Made by a program: the position numbers and the translations under genes. From Roseivirga sp. (GTDB lineage: Bacteria > Bacteroidota > Bacteroidia > Cytophagales > Cyclobacteriaceae), in contig JAAWWF010000005.1 in the NCBI GenBank assembly GCA_021404565.1, positions 1 through 64,000 on the forward strand: DNA of 64,000 nt, read 5' to 3'. The first letter of the stretch is position 1; each line of letters starts with the position of its first letter. Under the pieces are notes generated by a model. It ran no database searches and was not told the origin of the DNA. It was given only the letters and a program-made list of their open reading frames with translations. Below are positions 17,394 to 26,404 of this stretch, one piece after another.

Positions 17394-18110
17394 CTATTCT
17401 CTGGCCGCCACCACCACAAACCAGTTGGTCTTGCGCGTTGCTTCGGCCTTGTCTCCCTCTATGTATTTGTCGATGCCCTTTAACAGGCTGAAACCTGCCG
17501 ATTGAAGCTCTTGTTCCACCATGTTTCTTCTGATAAAGTGGTTTTTGACAAGCTTTTTGCGACTGGTCTTATCGTTATCCATTTTGTCAGATACTTTGTC
17601 GATGATGAAGACTTTGCCCTGAGGTTTCAGTGCAACCCTGCATTGCTTCAGGATGGTTTCAATATCGCTTAACTCATGATAGCTGTTGAGTATCACGATT
17701 TTATCAAGGCTGGCTGCTTTTAGCTGAAGGTCATCTGTTTCATTCCGTACAATTTCAAGCTGCTCCAATTGACCATATCGCTTGAGCAAACGAAGTTGGT
17801 TGAGTCGGGTCACATCGATATCCAAAGCGATTACTTTGCCATCGGGCCCGACACGTTCTGCCAGCTTAAGTGAAAAATACCCCCTGCCAGCACCCAGATC
17901 AGCGATGCTCTCCGCAGGTTGAATATCCATAAGTTTGAGTAAGATTTCCGGCTTTTGCCAGTAATCCCGCACCATGAATTCATTCATTTGCTCACTTACC
18001 AGGGCATCAAAACGCGTATTGCCAGCCGCACTGCTTTGTGCCGTAGAAACATGCGAATTCAACAGCAGTGAGGCCGTCAGGAATAATATGAGGTACTTAG
18101 AGCATTTCAT
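17394..18110 (-). CDS. Exported class I SAM-methyltransferase-like protein (copy 3)
   Basis: A 238-residue protein starting at the ATG at 18110, which gives a clean signal peptide (MKCSKYLILFLTASLLLNS, cleavage near STAQ). A longer in-frame start would add 18 residues and destroy the signal. Motif I is IADLGAGRGYFSLKLAERV, closer to a canonical methyltransferase loop (E/DxGxGxG) than copies 1 and 2. The strand-2 acid is in VIALDIDV and motif IV is KIVILNSYHELSD. It overlaps the 3' end of phoH by 14 bases and so is probably translated from the same mRNA. It diverges more from copies 1 and 2 than they do from each other. Confidence 0.83.
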   Translation of the reverse strand: MKCSKYLILFLTASLLLNSHVSTAQSSAAGNTRFDALVSEQMNEFMVRDYWQKPEILLKLMDIQPAESIADLGAGRGYFSLKLAERVGPDGKVIALDIDVTRLNQLRLLKRYGQLEQLEIVRNETDDLQLKAASLDKIVILNSYHELSDIETILKQCRVALKPQGKVFIIDKVSDKMDNDKTSRKKLVKNHFIRRNMVEQELQSAGFSLLKGIDKYIEGDKAEATRKTNWFVVVAARE

Positions 18111-19446
18111 TTGCCAGATTCGCCAGTTCCGATCTTTCACCTTTTTCCAGAGTAATATGGGCATAAAGAGGATGATCTTTTACACGATCTATCAGGTAGG
18201 AGAGGCCATTACTTTGTGAATCCAGATAAGGGGTGTCTATTTGATAAATATCTCCGGTAAATACGATCTTGGTATTCTCACCGGCCCGCGTAATAATGGT
18301 CTTGATCTCATGTGGAGTCAGGTTTTGAGCCTCGTCTACAATGAAAAAGATGTTGGATAAGCTACGCCCCCGGATATAGGCCAGCGGAGTGATCAGAAGT
18401 TTTTCCTTGTTGACCATTTCCGTAATGGCTTTAAACTCCTTATCGGTTTCCTTGTATTGGTTTTGAATAAACTTCAGGTTGTCCCAAAGGGGCTCCATAT
18501 AAGGGTTCAGTTTCGATTTAATATCACCCGGAAGGTAGCCAATGTCTTTATTACTCAGCGGCACGATGGGTCTTGCCAGGTAAATCTGCTTGAATTCCCT
18601 GCGCTGCTCCAATGCACCCGCTAAAGTTAGCAGGGTCTTTCCTGTTCCCGCTACCCCCTGAATAGTCACAAGCTTTACCTCCGGATTCATGATGGTGTGA
18701 ATCGCAAAGGTTTGCTCCGCATTTCGGGGTTTTACACCTGAAATCGGGCGCTTATCCACCTTTTGAATGGCATCTTCCTGAGCATTATAATAAGCCAGTA
18801 CAGAGTTTTTATCACTCTTTAAAATGAAATATTGATTCGGCTGAGCCTTCTTTCTTTTCAGTACATCTTTTGGGCTCAGGGTGCCATCTTCATACAAATG
18901 ATTAATCAGATCTGAGTCAATCTTTTCAATCTCTATCTTGCCCTTTCTCAGCGATTTGACATTCTTGATCTTGCCCGTTTCATAATCCTCGGCAGGCAGG
19001 CCCATAGACTTGGCCTTGAGTCTCAGATTAATATCCTTACTCACCAGAATTACCCTGCGATCAGGGTTTTCATCCTTCAGCCTCAGAGCTGCATTCAGTA
19101 TTCGGTGATCGTTTTTCTTCTCACCAAAAACATCATTGGCATCCATCTCCTTACCGGCTCCGGCTTCCATTACTACCTTAAAGCTACCGCGGGTTTTACC
19201 ATTGAGGGGAATCCAGTCCTGAAGTGATTTGTCCTTAGCCAGTTTATCCAGCAAACGGGTAAATTCACGCGCCTCGAAATTCTTGGTGTCATTGCCTTTT
19301 TTGAACTGGTCCAGCTCCTCAAGAACGGTAATGGGAAGCCCGATATCGTGCTCCTCAAAGTTCATGATGGCATTATGTTCGAATAAAATTACTGAGGTAT
19401 CTAGGACAAAAATTTTCTTTTCACTCTGCTTCGTTGCTCTCGGCAT
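18097..19446 (-). CDS. PIN-PhoH family ATPase (PhoH2-like)
   Basis: A 449-residue cytoplasmic protein with two domains. The N-terminal PIN-like nuclease domain (about 10-150) begins FVLDTSVILFEHN, with the first conserved Asp, and has acidic residues further on. The C-terminal PhoH helicase-like ATPase (about 240-445) has Walker A GVAGTGKT and Walker B FFIVDEAQNLTPHE. Family knowledge: PIN-PhoH proteins are RNA-dependent helicase/ribonucleases. It heads a minus-strand run whose next gene overlaps it by 14 bases. Confidence 0.93.
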   Translation of the reverse strand: MPRATKQSEKKIFVLDTSVILFEHNAIMNFEEHDIGLPITVLEELDQFKKGNDTKNFEAREFTRLLDKLAKDKSLQDWIPLNGKTRGSFKVVMEAGAGKEMDANDVFGEKKNDHRILNAALRLKDENPDRRVILVSKDINLRLKAKSMGLPAEDYETGKIKNVKSLRKGKIEIEKIDSDLINHLYEDGTLSPKDVLKRKKAQPNQYFILKSDKNSVLAYYNAQEDAIQKVDKRPISGVKPRNAEQTFAIHTIMNPEVKLVTIQGVAGTGKTLLTLAGALEQRREFKQIYLARPIVPLSNKDIGYLPGDIKSKLNPYMEPLWDNLKFIQNQYKETDKEFKAITEMVNKEKLLITPLAYIRGRSLSNIFFIVDEAQNLTPHEIKTIITRAGENTKIVFTGDIYQIDTPYLDSQSNGLSYLIDRVKDHPLYAHITLEKGERSELANLANEML

Positions 19447-19635
19447 ATCAGGTCTTCACTAATTGTTAGAACGGTTGATTCAATTTAGTAAAATATTGGA
19501 TTATACAACTGTGAGAAGGGTTGTTAATCTGAAATTATGATGGGCGCCAGGGGCAATTTACTGTAAATGAAATGCTTATCGGTATCTCCTCTATTCGAAA
19601 AATATTTAATTTCATCGCAGATTAATTTTTTGACT

Positions 19636-21003
19636 ATGAAAAGCTCACATTCCCGTAGAACATTTATCAAAAACACCACTGCAGCCGGGGCTGGTTTGGC
19701 CCTTGTATCCCCCTCGCTACTTTTTGCCAATGAAAAAAAAGCCAGCATCCGTATGGCCTTTATCGGTACTGGTGAACGAGGTCGTTCTCAGCTTTCAGTA
19801 GCTCTCAACCGATCTGATATAGAAATAACTGCCTTATGCGACATCGACAGAAATGTGCTCGCCAAGGCCAGTGATATGGTAACCAAGAAGGGAAAGAAGA
19901 AACCAGCCCTTTATGCCGATGGAGATCAGGCCTATAAAGAACTGCTTACCCGCGATGATGTGGATGCTGTCTATGTGGCCACACCATGGATCTGGCATGT
20001 ACCAATGGGTGTTGCTGCTATGGAGGCTGGTAAGGCCGTGGCTATGGAAGTATCAGGAGCCACTGACTTGCAGGAATGCTGGGATTTGGTGGATACCCAG
20101 GAAAGAACAGGTGTTCCTTTTATGTTTATGGAAAATGTATGTTATCGCAGGGATGTGATGGCTGCATTGAACATGACCCGCCAGGGCCTTTTCGGAGAAA
20201 TGGTCCACCTGGAAGGGGGCTATCAGCACGATCTGCGTGGTGTAAAGCTCAACGATGGTCAATCTCCCTACGGGCAGGGGGTGGAATTTGGAGAAAAAGG
20301 CTATAGTGAATCAGCCTGGCGAACCAACCATTCTGTACATAGAAATGGTGAGTTGTATCCTACTCATGGCCTGGGTCCGGTAATGACAGCCACAGATATC
20401 AATCGCGGAAACCGTCTGGCATATCTCACCTCTATGGCTTCCAAGTCACGGGGTTTACGTGAATACGTGATGAATCATCCCAAAGGAGGGCCAGATCACC
20501 CCAATGCTAAGGTAGATTTCAAACTGGGCGATGTGGTGACTACGCTGATCAGAACTGTGAATGGTGAAACCATTACGCTGAATCACGATACCAACCTGCC
20601 CAGACCTTACTCCCTTGGCTTTAGATTCCAGGGTACTAAGGGCCTCTGGATGGATCTTAACAATTCGCTGTATGTAGAAGGAGAGGGGCAACCCCATCGC
20701 TGGCAGGACGATGCCGATCATATGAAAAAATACGATCACCCGCTATGGCAAACCTATGGAGATGATGCTTCGGGTGCCGGGCATGGTGGTATGGATTTCT
20801 TTGTGCTGCATGCTTTTATTGAAGCACTGAAGCGTGAAGCACCAATGCCGATTGACGTGTATGATGGAGCAGCTATGATGGCCATCACTTGTCTTTCAGA
20901 GCAATCAATTGCTGAGGGCAGTGAGCCGGTTCAGATTCCCGATTTTACTCGTGGTAAGTGGATGACCCGCAAGCCGATTTTCGCTCTGGACAACACGTAC
21001 TAG
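19636..21003 (+). CDS. GH109 glycosidase (Gfo/Idh/MocA fold, NAD-dependent; alpha-N-acetylgalactosaminidase type)
   Basis: A 455-residue exported enzyme. The ATG at 19636 gives a Tat-type signal (SRRTFIKNTTAAGAGLAL), consistent with folding around NAD before export. An in-frame ATG at 19567 would put 23 residues before it. The Rossmann motif is FIGTGERGR. GH109 hallmarks follow: MENVCYRRDVMAALNM, GYQHDLR, and the HRNGELYPTHGLGP region with the catalytic-region His. Then come INRGNRL and a C-terminal GHGGMDF. GH109 enzymes use an NAD redox-elimination mechanism to release GalNAc. A sodium symporter, a sugar nucleotidyltransferase and a sugar kinase lie next to it, fitting amino-sugar uptake and reuse. 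A plain dehydrogenase is the alternative, but these motifs argue against it. Confidence 0.88.
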   Translation: MKSSHSRRTFIKNTTAAGAGLALVSPSLLFANEKKASIRMAFIGTGERGRSQLSVALNRSDIEITALCDIDRNVLAKASDMVTKKGKKKPALYADGDQAYKELLTRDDVDAVYVATPWIWHVPMGVAAMEAGKAVAMEVSGATDLQECWDLVDTQERTGVPFMFMENVCYRRDVMAALNMTRQGLFGEMVHLEGGYQHDLRGVKLNDGQSPYGQGVEFGEKGYSESAWRTNHSVHRNGELYPTHGLGPVMTATDINRGNRLAYLTSMASKSRGLREYVMNHPKGGPDHPNAKVDFKLGDVVTTLIRTVNGETITLNHDTNLPRPYSLGFRFQGTKGLWMDLNNSLYVEGEGQPHRWQDDADHMKKYDHPLWQTYGDDASGAGHGGMDFFVLHAFIEALKREAPMPIDVYDGAAMMAITCLSEQSIAEGSEPVQIPDFTRGKWMTRKPIFALDNTY

Positions 21004-21024
21004 TGGTTAATGGGTGAATGATTT

Positions 21025-21090
21025 AGGGGATTAATGAAGGATTTCAATTTCCATTCATCCCCTATTTCCTTAATTCATTAATCCCTTTTT
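21025..21090. terminator. Hairpin terminator between convergent genes
   Basis: GGGATTAATGAA (21027-21038) pairs perfectly with TTCATTAATCCC (21074-21085), followed by TTTTT at 21086-21090. An alternative inner stem AGGGGAT/ATCCCCT (21025-21031 with 21057-21063) is also possible. It sits between the converging GH109 and symporter genes and probably stops transcription from the GH109 side. Confidence 0.6.
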
Positions 21091-21092
21091 CC

Positions 21093-22859
21093 CTAGAAAG
21101 TCAGTTTCTTCCAAATCCGGACAAGTCCTATAGTAGATAGCAAGGTCACTGTTGCCAGTATAAGTCCATTGCTGAGATTGCCATAGATGATCATGCCGGT
21201 GGCAAAGAGGGCGCTGTAGATAATAAAGATGCCCAGTACCACTGCCATAAAGTCTGCACTGAATTTTCCGGTGCCTGTTGCCAGTTCGGTGCCACTGGCC
21301 TTCATTTTGGTGCGAAACTTATTCCAGCCCATGCCATAAGGAGCTACCAGGTTATAAAAGCGCGTGAGCGTTTTATCATCCTCAGGTTTGGTAGCCAGTG
21401 TTACGATCAGCCAGGTAATGGTGGTAATGCCCACGCCTATTACCAACTCCCAGTGACTCTCCAGTCCGGTAGGGAAGAGCTTAAAGGCCAAAGCCACTAC
21501 AAAGGAGATGATCATACCAGAAATTTCACTCCAGGCATTTACCCTCCACCAGAACCAGCGCAGAATAAAGATGGAGCCTGTACCTGCTCCAATTTGCAGC
21601 AGAATATTGAAGGCATCCAATGCGTTTTCAAGCACAAGAGCCACGAGCCCGGCAAATAACATCAGCACAACGGTTGATAGTCTACCTACCATTACCTTTT
21701 CTTTTTCACTGGCCTCAGGTTTCACAAATCTTTCGTAAAAATCATGTACTACATAGGATGAGCCCCAGTTGAGGTGGGTGGATATTGTTGACATAAAGGC
21801 TGCAATCAATGAAGCAACCACCAGCCCGAGCAAGCCGCTTGGTAAACTCAGCAACATGGCAGAGTAGCCAAGGTCATCGTTTACAATGCTTGGATCAATA
21901 TTTGGAAAAGCTGTTTGAATACTGGCCAGGTTAGGATAAATCACCAGGGATGCCAGGGCAATTAAAATCCAGGGCCATGGACGCAGTGCATAGTGCATAA
22001 CATTGTAAAGCAACGTGGCCAGTACAGCATGTTTTTCGTTTTTGGCAGAAAGCATGCGTTGAGCGATATAACCACCACCACCGGGCTCAGATCCGGGATA
22101 CCATACACTCCACCACTGTACAGCCAAAGGCACAATAAGTAAAGGAACATACACGGACGGGTTACTGAAATCAGGTAGGATATTCAGTTTATCTGCCACA
22201 TTGGAATTCTCTAACAAACCGCTTAGACCTCCGACTTCCGGCATGTTTACTACATAAATTGCAGCAGCAACAGAGCCTACCATGGCGATGATGAATTGGA
22301 TGAAATCAGTAAGAATTACTCCTCTTAGTCCACCCAGAGAGCTATAAGCTACAGTAACAATTGAGGCAATCAGTACACTGGTAATCGGCTCCAGGTCAAA
22401 AAGCACGCTGCCTATTTTAATGCCGGCCAGGGTAACCGTAGCCATGATCATTACATTAAAGAAAACACCCAGATAAAGTGCCCTAAAAGCTCTGAGAAAA
22501 CGAGCGGCTTTGCCTCCATATCGAATCTCATAGAACTCCAGGTCGGTAAGTACATCCGACTTTCTCCATAACTTGGCGTAAATGAACACGGTGACCATGC
22601 CCGTGATCAGGAAAGCCCACCAGGTCCAGTTACCGGCAACACCATTTTTTCTGACAATATCAGCTACCAGGTTAGGCGTATCTGCCGAAAAGGTAGTAGC
22701 CACCATGGAGATACCAATCAACCACCAGGGCATATTACGCCCCGACAGAAAGAATTCTTTGGAACTGGATCCGGCCTGCTTGGAAACTCTGATTCCTATA
22801 ATAAGGAAGAGTGCAAAAAATGACGAGATGATTATCCAGTCGACTGAGGAGAGACTCAT
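21093..22859 (-). CDS. Sodium:solute symporter (SSS family)
   Basis: A 588-residue inner-membrane protein with about 13-14 hydrophobic helices. The N-terminal region SKEFFLSGRNMPWWLIGISM is a strong SSS signature, with the conserved segment of helix 1, and TFSADTPNLVAD belongs to helix 2. SSS proteins move sugars, sialic acid, amino acids and similar solutes with sodium. Its place between a GH109 glycosidase and a kinase/nucleotidyltransferase pair suggests a sugar or amino sugar. It is divergent from the nucleotidyltransferase gene across 86 bases. Confidence 0.92.
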   Translation of the reverse strand: MSLSSVDWIIISSFFALFLIIGIRVSKQAGSSSKEFFLSGRNMPWWLIGISMVATTFSADTPNLVADIVRKNGVAGNWTWWAFLITGMVTVFIYAKLWRKSDVLTDLEFYEIRYGGKAARFLRAFRALYLGVFFNVMIMATVTLAGIKIGSVLFDLEPITSVLIASIVTVAYSSLGGLRGVILTDFIQFIIAMVGSVAAAIYVVNMPEVGGLSGLLENSNVADKLNILPDFSNPSVYVPLLIVPLAVQWWSVWYPGSEPGGGGYIAQRMLSAKNEKHAVLATLLYNVMHYALRPWPWILIALASLVIYPNLASIQTAFPNIDPSIVNDDLGYSAMLLSLPSGLLGLVVASLIAAFMSTISTHLNWGSSYVVHDFYERFVKPEASEKEKVMVGRLSTVVLMLFAGLVALVLENALDAFNILLQIGAGTGSIFILRWFWWRVNAWSEISGMIISFVVALAFKLFPTGLESHWELVIGVGITTITWLIVTLATKPEDDKTLTRFYNLVAPYGMGWNKFRTKMKASGTELATGTGKFSADFMAVVLGIFIIYSALFATGMIIYGNLSNGLILATVTLLSTIGLVRIWKKLTF

Positions 22860-22883
22860 AATTAATGTTTTAATAAAGTGATT

Positions 22884-22945
22884 TGTTCTATCTTGCGGCC
22901 CGAAAGAACAGACAATAATACTTAATTTTTTCAGGAGGAAATTCT
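22884..22945 (+). promoter_or_regulatory. Upstream region and strong Shine-Dalgarno of the nucleotidyltransferase gene
   Basis: AGGAGG at 22933-22938, seven bases before the ATG at 22946, is a perfect Shine-Dalgarno. This is unusual here, since nearly all other starts in the window lack one. Upstream, TGTTCT (22884-22889) and AGAACA (22905-22910) form a possible operator in the divergent gap shared with the symporter. Confidence 0.5.
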
Positions 22946-23836
22946 ATGGATTTAACATTAGTGGTATTGGCAGCCGGAATGGGAAGCCGATACGGTGGAA
23001 ATAAACAACTGGATGGTATTGGCCCCAATGGGGAAATCATCATGGATTACTCAATTCATGACGCGATTAAGGCTGGTTTTACCAAGGTGGTATTTATCAT
23101 CCGTACCGATTTGAAAGAGGCTTTTGAAGAGCACTATGCCAGTCGTTTTCAGGGAAAAATCAAAATGGAATATGCCTTCCAAAATGAATATACCGAGCAT
23201 ACTGCTGAGTATGAGAGCATGCGTAAGAAACCCTGGGGTACCACTCATGCGATCCTGGCTGCTAAGCACCTGATCAATGAGCCTTTCCTGGTAATTAATG
23301 CCGATGACTATTATGGTCAAGAATCGTTTGGTGAGGCGGTAGAAGCCATCAAGAACCTGAAAGAGGACGAACACCTGATCATGGGTTATGGTTTAGTTAA
23401 TACGCTATCAGATCATGGTACAGTAAACCGGGGTGTTTGTCAGGTAGATGCGAATAACAACCTGACAGGAATCAAAGAGACCCTTGCTATTGGGAAAGAC
23501 GGAAACGAAATTTCTTATGAAGAAAATGGAGAGCGATTTACACTGGACCCCAACACCTATGTATCCATGAATTTCTGGGGCTTCCCTGCTTCGGTGCTCC
23601 CTCAATTTGAAGAAAAATTCATCGAATTTGTGGCTAAGAATAACAAAGAGCCAAAAGCAGAGTGCTTTATTCCGGTAGAGGTGGATAACCTCATGAAAGA
23701 AGGCAAGGTCACGGTAAAAGTGGTACCCACCAGTGCTTCATGGTTGGGTGTTACCTATCAGGAAGATAAGCCGCATGTAGTGAACGGGATTAATAAGATG
23801 ATTGCAGACGGAGTATATCCGGCTGAGGTGAAGTGA
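22946..23836 (+). CDS. Sugar-phosphate nucleotidyltransferase
   Basis: A 296-residue cytoplasmic enzyme of the NTP_transferase fold. The nucleotide-binding loop is VLAAGMGSRYGGNKQ, and the catalytic-metal motif is VINADDYYG with the paired acids. It would join a sugar-1-phosphate to a nucleoside triphosphate. The next gene, an APH-fold anomeric sugar kinase, overlaps its stop codon, so kinase and transferase are made together. The same pairing is known from AmgK/MurU peptidoglycan recycling and from NahK-type HexNAc salvage. The sugar and nucleotide cannot be fixed from sequence. Confidence 0.88.
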   Translation: MDLTLVVLAAGMGSRYGGNKQLDGIGPNGEIIMDYSIHDAIKAGFTKVVFIIRTDLKEAFEEHYASRFQGKIKMEYAFQNEYTEHTAEYESMRKKPWGTTHAILAAKHLINEPFLVINADDYYGQESFGEAVEAIKNLKEDEHLIMGYGLVNTLSDHGTVNRGVCQVDANNNLTGIKETLAIGKDGNEISYEENGERFTLDPNTYVSMNFWGFPASVLPQFEEKFIEFVAKNNKEPKAECFIPVEVDNLMKEGKVTVKVVPTSASWLGVTYQEDKPHVVNGINKMIADGVYPAEVK

Positions 23837-24849
23837 TGAATGATCCGAAAACAGCACTGGAAAATTTTCAAATCAAAGGAGCAATCAGGTCGGTTGCTCT
23901 TTTTGGTGGTGGGCACATCAATGATACTTATAAAGTAGAAACGAGCGAGGCGCAATACCTTTTGCAGCGGATTAACACAGACGTTTTCAGAGACACTGAC
24001 ATCTTTGAAGCCAACCTTAATGCGCTTTTCACTACTAAGTCGGATGTGTTGGTTGAGCATGTCCCAACCTGGAAAAACACATGGCTCTTTTTAGATACCT
24101 CAGGTGCCTGGAAGACACAGCTTTTTGATAAGGATACCTATGCTCCTCAAATGGCTGATGATCTCAGGCAGGTAAGCGAGGTGGCCAAAGGTTTCGGGAA
24201 ATTCACATCACTGGGTTTGTCGGCTGATGCTTTTCAGGAAACCATTCCTGACTTTCATAATCTGCAATGGAGACTGGAACAACTGGATGAGGCAATCGAA
24301 AGTGACCTGGCTAGAAGAAAAGCCGAAGCGCAAAACCTGATTGATCAAGCGAATGCCTACCGTTGGATTAACCAAAAGATGGAGTGTTTGAAGGTCGAAG
24401 GCTTACCTCAGAGACTGTGTCATAACGATACAAAAATTGACAATATATTGCTTTCCTGCTCTTCAAATCAGTTTAAATATGTGATCGACCTTGATACTGT
24501 AGGACCAGGTTATGCCCTTTACGATTTCGGGGATATGATGCGCACTTTGTTGTCTCCCACAAAAGAATCAGAGCCCGATGTTTCGAAGATTGAGCTGAGA
24601 GAAGATTATTACGTCAGCCTGAGAGATGGGTTTTTGAGCCAATGTGAGCATGCTCTTACTGCTCTGGAAATTGAGTCACTTGCTTTCGGTGGGCAGTATA
24701 TGACCTACATTATGGCCATTCGTTTTCTGGCGGACTACCTGAACGGTGATGTATACTACAAAGTAAGCCATGAAGAGGAGAACTTTGTCAGGGCCAGAAA
24801 TCAATTGAGACTGTTGAAGTTGATGGATGATCTGGCCGATAAAGAGTAA
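23836..24849 (+). CDS. APH-fold anomeric sugar kinase (NahK/AmgK-like)
   Basis: A 337-residue kinase whose ATG at 23836 shares its A with the TGA of the upstream gene; a GTG one codon earlier is possible. The N-lobe has GGGHINDTYKV and YLLQRINTDVF, which resemble N-acetylhexosamine 1-kinase. The catalytic loop is HNDTKIDNIL and the metal-binding Asp is in VIDLDTVGPG, followed by YDFGDMMR. NahK phosphorylates GalNAc or GlcNAc at C1, and AmgK does this for MurNAc. With the GH109 enzyme nearby, GalNAc is the more attractive guess. Confidence 0.83.
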   Translation: MNDPKTALENFQIKGAIRSVALFGGGHINDTYKVETSEAQYLLQRINTDVFRDTDIFEANLNALFTTKSDVLVEHVPTWKNTWLFLDTSGAWKTQLFDKDTYAPQMADDLRQVSEVAKGFGKFTSLGLSADAFQETIPDFHNLQWRLEQLDEAIESDLARRKAEAQNLIDQANAYRWINQKMECLKVEGLPQRLCHNDTKIDNILLSCSSNQFKYVIDLDTVGPGYALYDFGDMMRTLLSPTKESEPDVSKIELREDYYVSLRDGFLSQCEHALTALEIESLAFGGQYMTYIMAIRFLADYLNGDVYYKVSHEEENFVRARNQLRLLKLMDDLADKE

Positions 24850-24949
24850 TCTGACTATTTAAAATGTCTTCGGGGTAAACCGTTTGTCTCAAATCGATTA
24901 GATTTTATGGCCAGATAAATTGTTAATTGCTCTCATTAAAAACCTTGCT

Positions 24950-25522
24950 ATGAAAAAGCCCCTATTCACATTGTTGTCTCTATTGCTTATCTCCTGGATT
25001 AATCTGGCTGATGCACAAACCTGGAAAGTAGACCCTGCTCACTCCAGTATATTATTCAACGCAAAGCATTCTGGAATTTCGTTTGTCAACGGCAGATTTG
25101 AGAAATTTGAAGCTACAGTGGAAGGAGGTAGTCCTGAAGACTTTACAGGTGCCAAAGTGACTTTTACAGCCCAGGTGGAGAGTATCAATACTGGAGTCGG
25201 AGGGCGAGACAAACACCTAAGATCTGAGGATTTTTTCGATATGGCGAACCATCCCACAATTAGTTTTACCAGCACCTCATTTACAAAATCCGGTGATGTG
25301 TATAAAGTGAAAGGGAACCTGACCATGAGAGGAAATACAAAGGAAATCGAGTTAACAGCAAATCATATCGGCTCTACTAAAAACAGGGATGGTAGTGATA
25401 AAGTGGGTTTTCGGCTGACAGGTACGGTCGATAGGAATGAATTTGGTGTTTCCGGGGCTGCCAGATCTGTAGCACCAGATATTGAGATTATCTGTAATGT
25501 GGAGATGTCTGTACAGCAATAG
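24950..25522 (+). CDS. YceI-family periplasmic protein
   Basis: A 190-residue protein from the ATG at 24950, giving the signal peptide MKKPLFTLLSLLLISWINL with cleavage near ADAQ. The in-frame ATG at 24920 would add 10 residues. The mature part is the whole YceI lipocalin-like barrel: WKVDPAHSSILFNAKHSG at the start, then GGRDKHLRSEDFFD, and a C-terminal beta segment. Family knowledge: YceI proteins bind isoprenoid lipids in the periplasm. No neighbour explains a specific role. Confidence 0.9.
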   Translation: MKKPLFTLLSLLLISWINLADAQTWKVDPAHSSILFNAKHSGISFVNGRFEKFEATVEGGSPEDFTGAKVTFTAQVESINTGVGGRDKHLRSEDFFDMANHPTISFTSTSFTKSGDVYKVKGNLTMRGNTKEIELTANHIGSTKNRDGSDKVGFRLTGTVDRNEFGVSGAARSVAPDIEIICNVEMSVQQ

Positions 25523-25563
25523 AAACTCTGGCCTGACGTCCTTCTTTATTTCTAACGAAAACA

Positions 25564-26079
25564 ATGAGCATTACAAAGACAGCAGACTACTGGATTGAGA
25601 AGCTGGAAATGATCCAGCATCCTGAGGGGGGGTATTTTAAGGAAACCTTTCGTGCTGAGGAGAAAACGGGGGCGGATCAACTGCCTGAGCGTTACGATAC
25701 TGCGAGGTGTATCAGCACCTCCATTTACTTCCTGTTAACCACTGAGAGTGTATCTAATTTCCATCGACTGAATTCAGACGAAATCTGGCACTTTCATACA
25801 GGCGGAGCTGCTCGTATCCATATGATTTCTCCGGAAGGTGAATATGGATACAAGGACATTGGTGCATCGCTGGAAGAGGGGCAACAGCTACAGGTAATCA
25901 TTCCCCGGCATAGCTGGTTTGCTGCAGAAGTAATTGCTGAAGATTATATTCTGGTTGGCTGTACCGTAGCACCCGGTTTCGAATTCGAAGACTTTGAACT
26001 GGCACAAAGAAGTGTGCTGTCTAGAGATCATCCAGAACTAAGCAGCCTGATTGAAAGGTTTACGACTGAGCCTTTTTAG
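25564..26079 (+). CDS. DUF985 cupin protein
   Basis: A 171-residue cytoplasmic single-domain cupin of the DUF985 (Cupin_5) family. Visible motifs are MIQHPEGGYFKETFR at the start, SIYFLL, then SNFHRLNSDEIWHFHTGG with the clustered His of the cupin core, and VGCTVAPGFEFEDFE near the end. The family is annotated as a possible sugar-binding or epimerase-like cupin; biochemical function is unproven. It is a single gene, 41 bases after yceI. Confidence 0.88.
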   Translation: MSITKTADYWIEKLEMIQHPEGGYFKETFRAEEKTGADQLPERYDTARCISTSIYFLLTTESVSNFHRLNSDEIWHFHTGGAARIHMISPEGEYGYKDIGASLEEGQQLQVIIPRHSWFAAEVIAEDYILVGCTVAPGFEFEDFELAQRSVLSRDHPELSSLIERFTTEPF

Positions 26080-26404
26080 GTTCTGATCAATATCTGGGCT
26101 GGAATTTTGTTAATTTTTCCGTATTCCAATCCAAAATCAGTAAAACTCATATATCATCCTCTTCGTATTAAAAATTAAATAACACAACCACGATTATTTT
26201 TTCTTTTTGGATCAATAATTGTTTGCTCTTTTTACGTTATAGATGTCGGGACACAAATATTAGCTGTCTCTAATTATAAATATTTGTTTAAACATTATAT
26301 CTTGACACGGGATTTGACCAGACCTACTTCTTCACAGGCTCTGATCATCACCGGCAAGGGCCTTTCTTCAACAATACCAAGGGTTTGAGCGGGTAATCCC
26401 AAGT
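26080..26404. other. 325-base non-coding region before the first sigma factor
   Basis: An AT-rich stretch with no supported reading frame and no clear hairpin terminator. It must hold the promoter of the sigma-TPR pair that follows. I could not find a convincing TAnnTTTG box at the right spacing from TTTG. Confidence 0.5.

Noticed and set aside
19636-21003. Plain Gfo/Idh/MocA dehydrogenase
   Set aside because: The ENVCYRRDVM, GYQHDLR and YPTHGLGP motifs and the Tat signal match GH109 much better.
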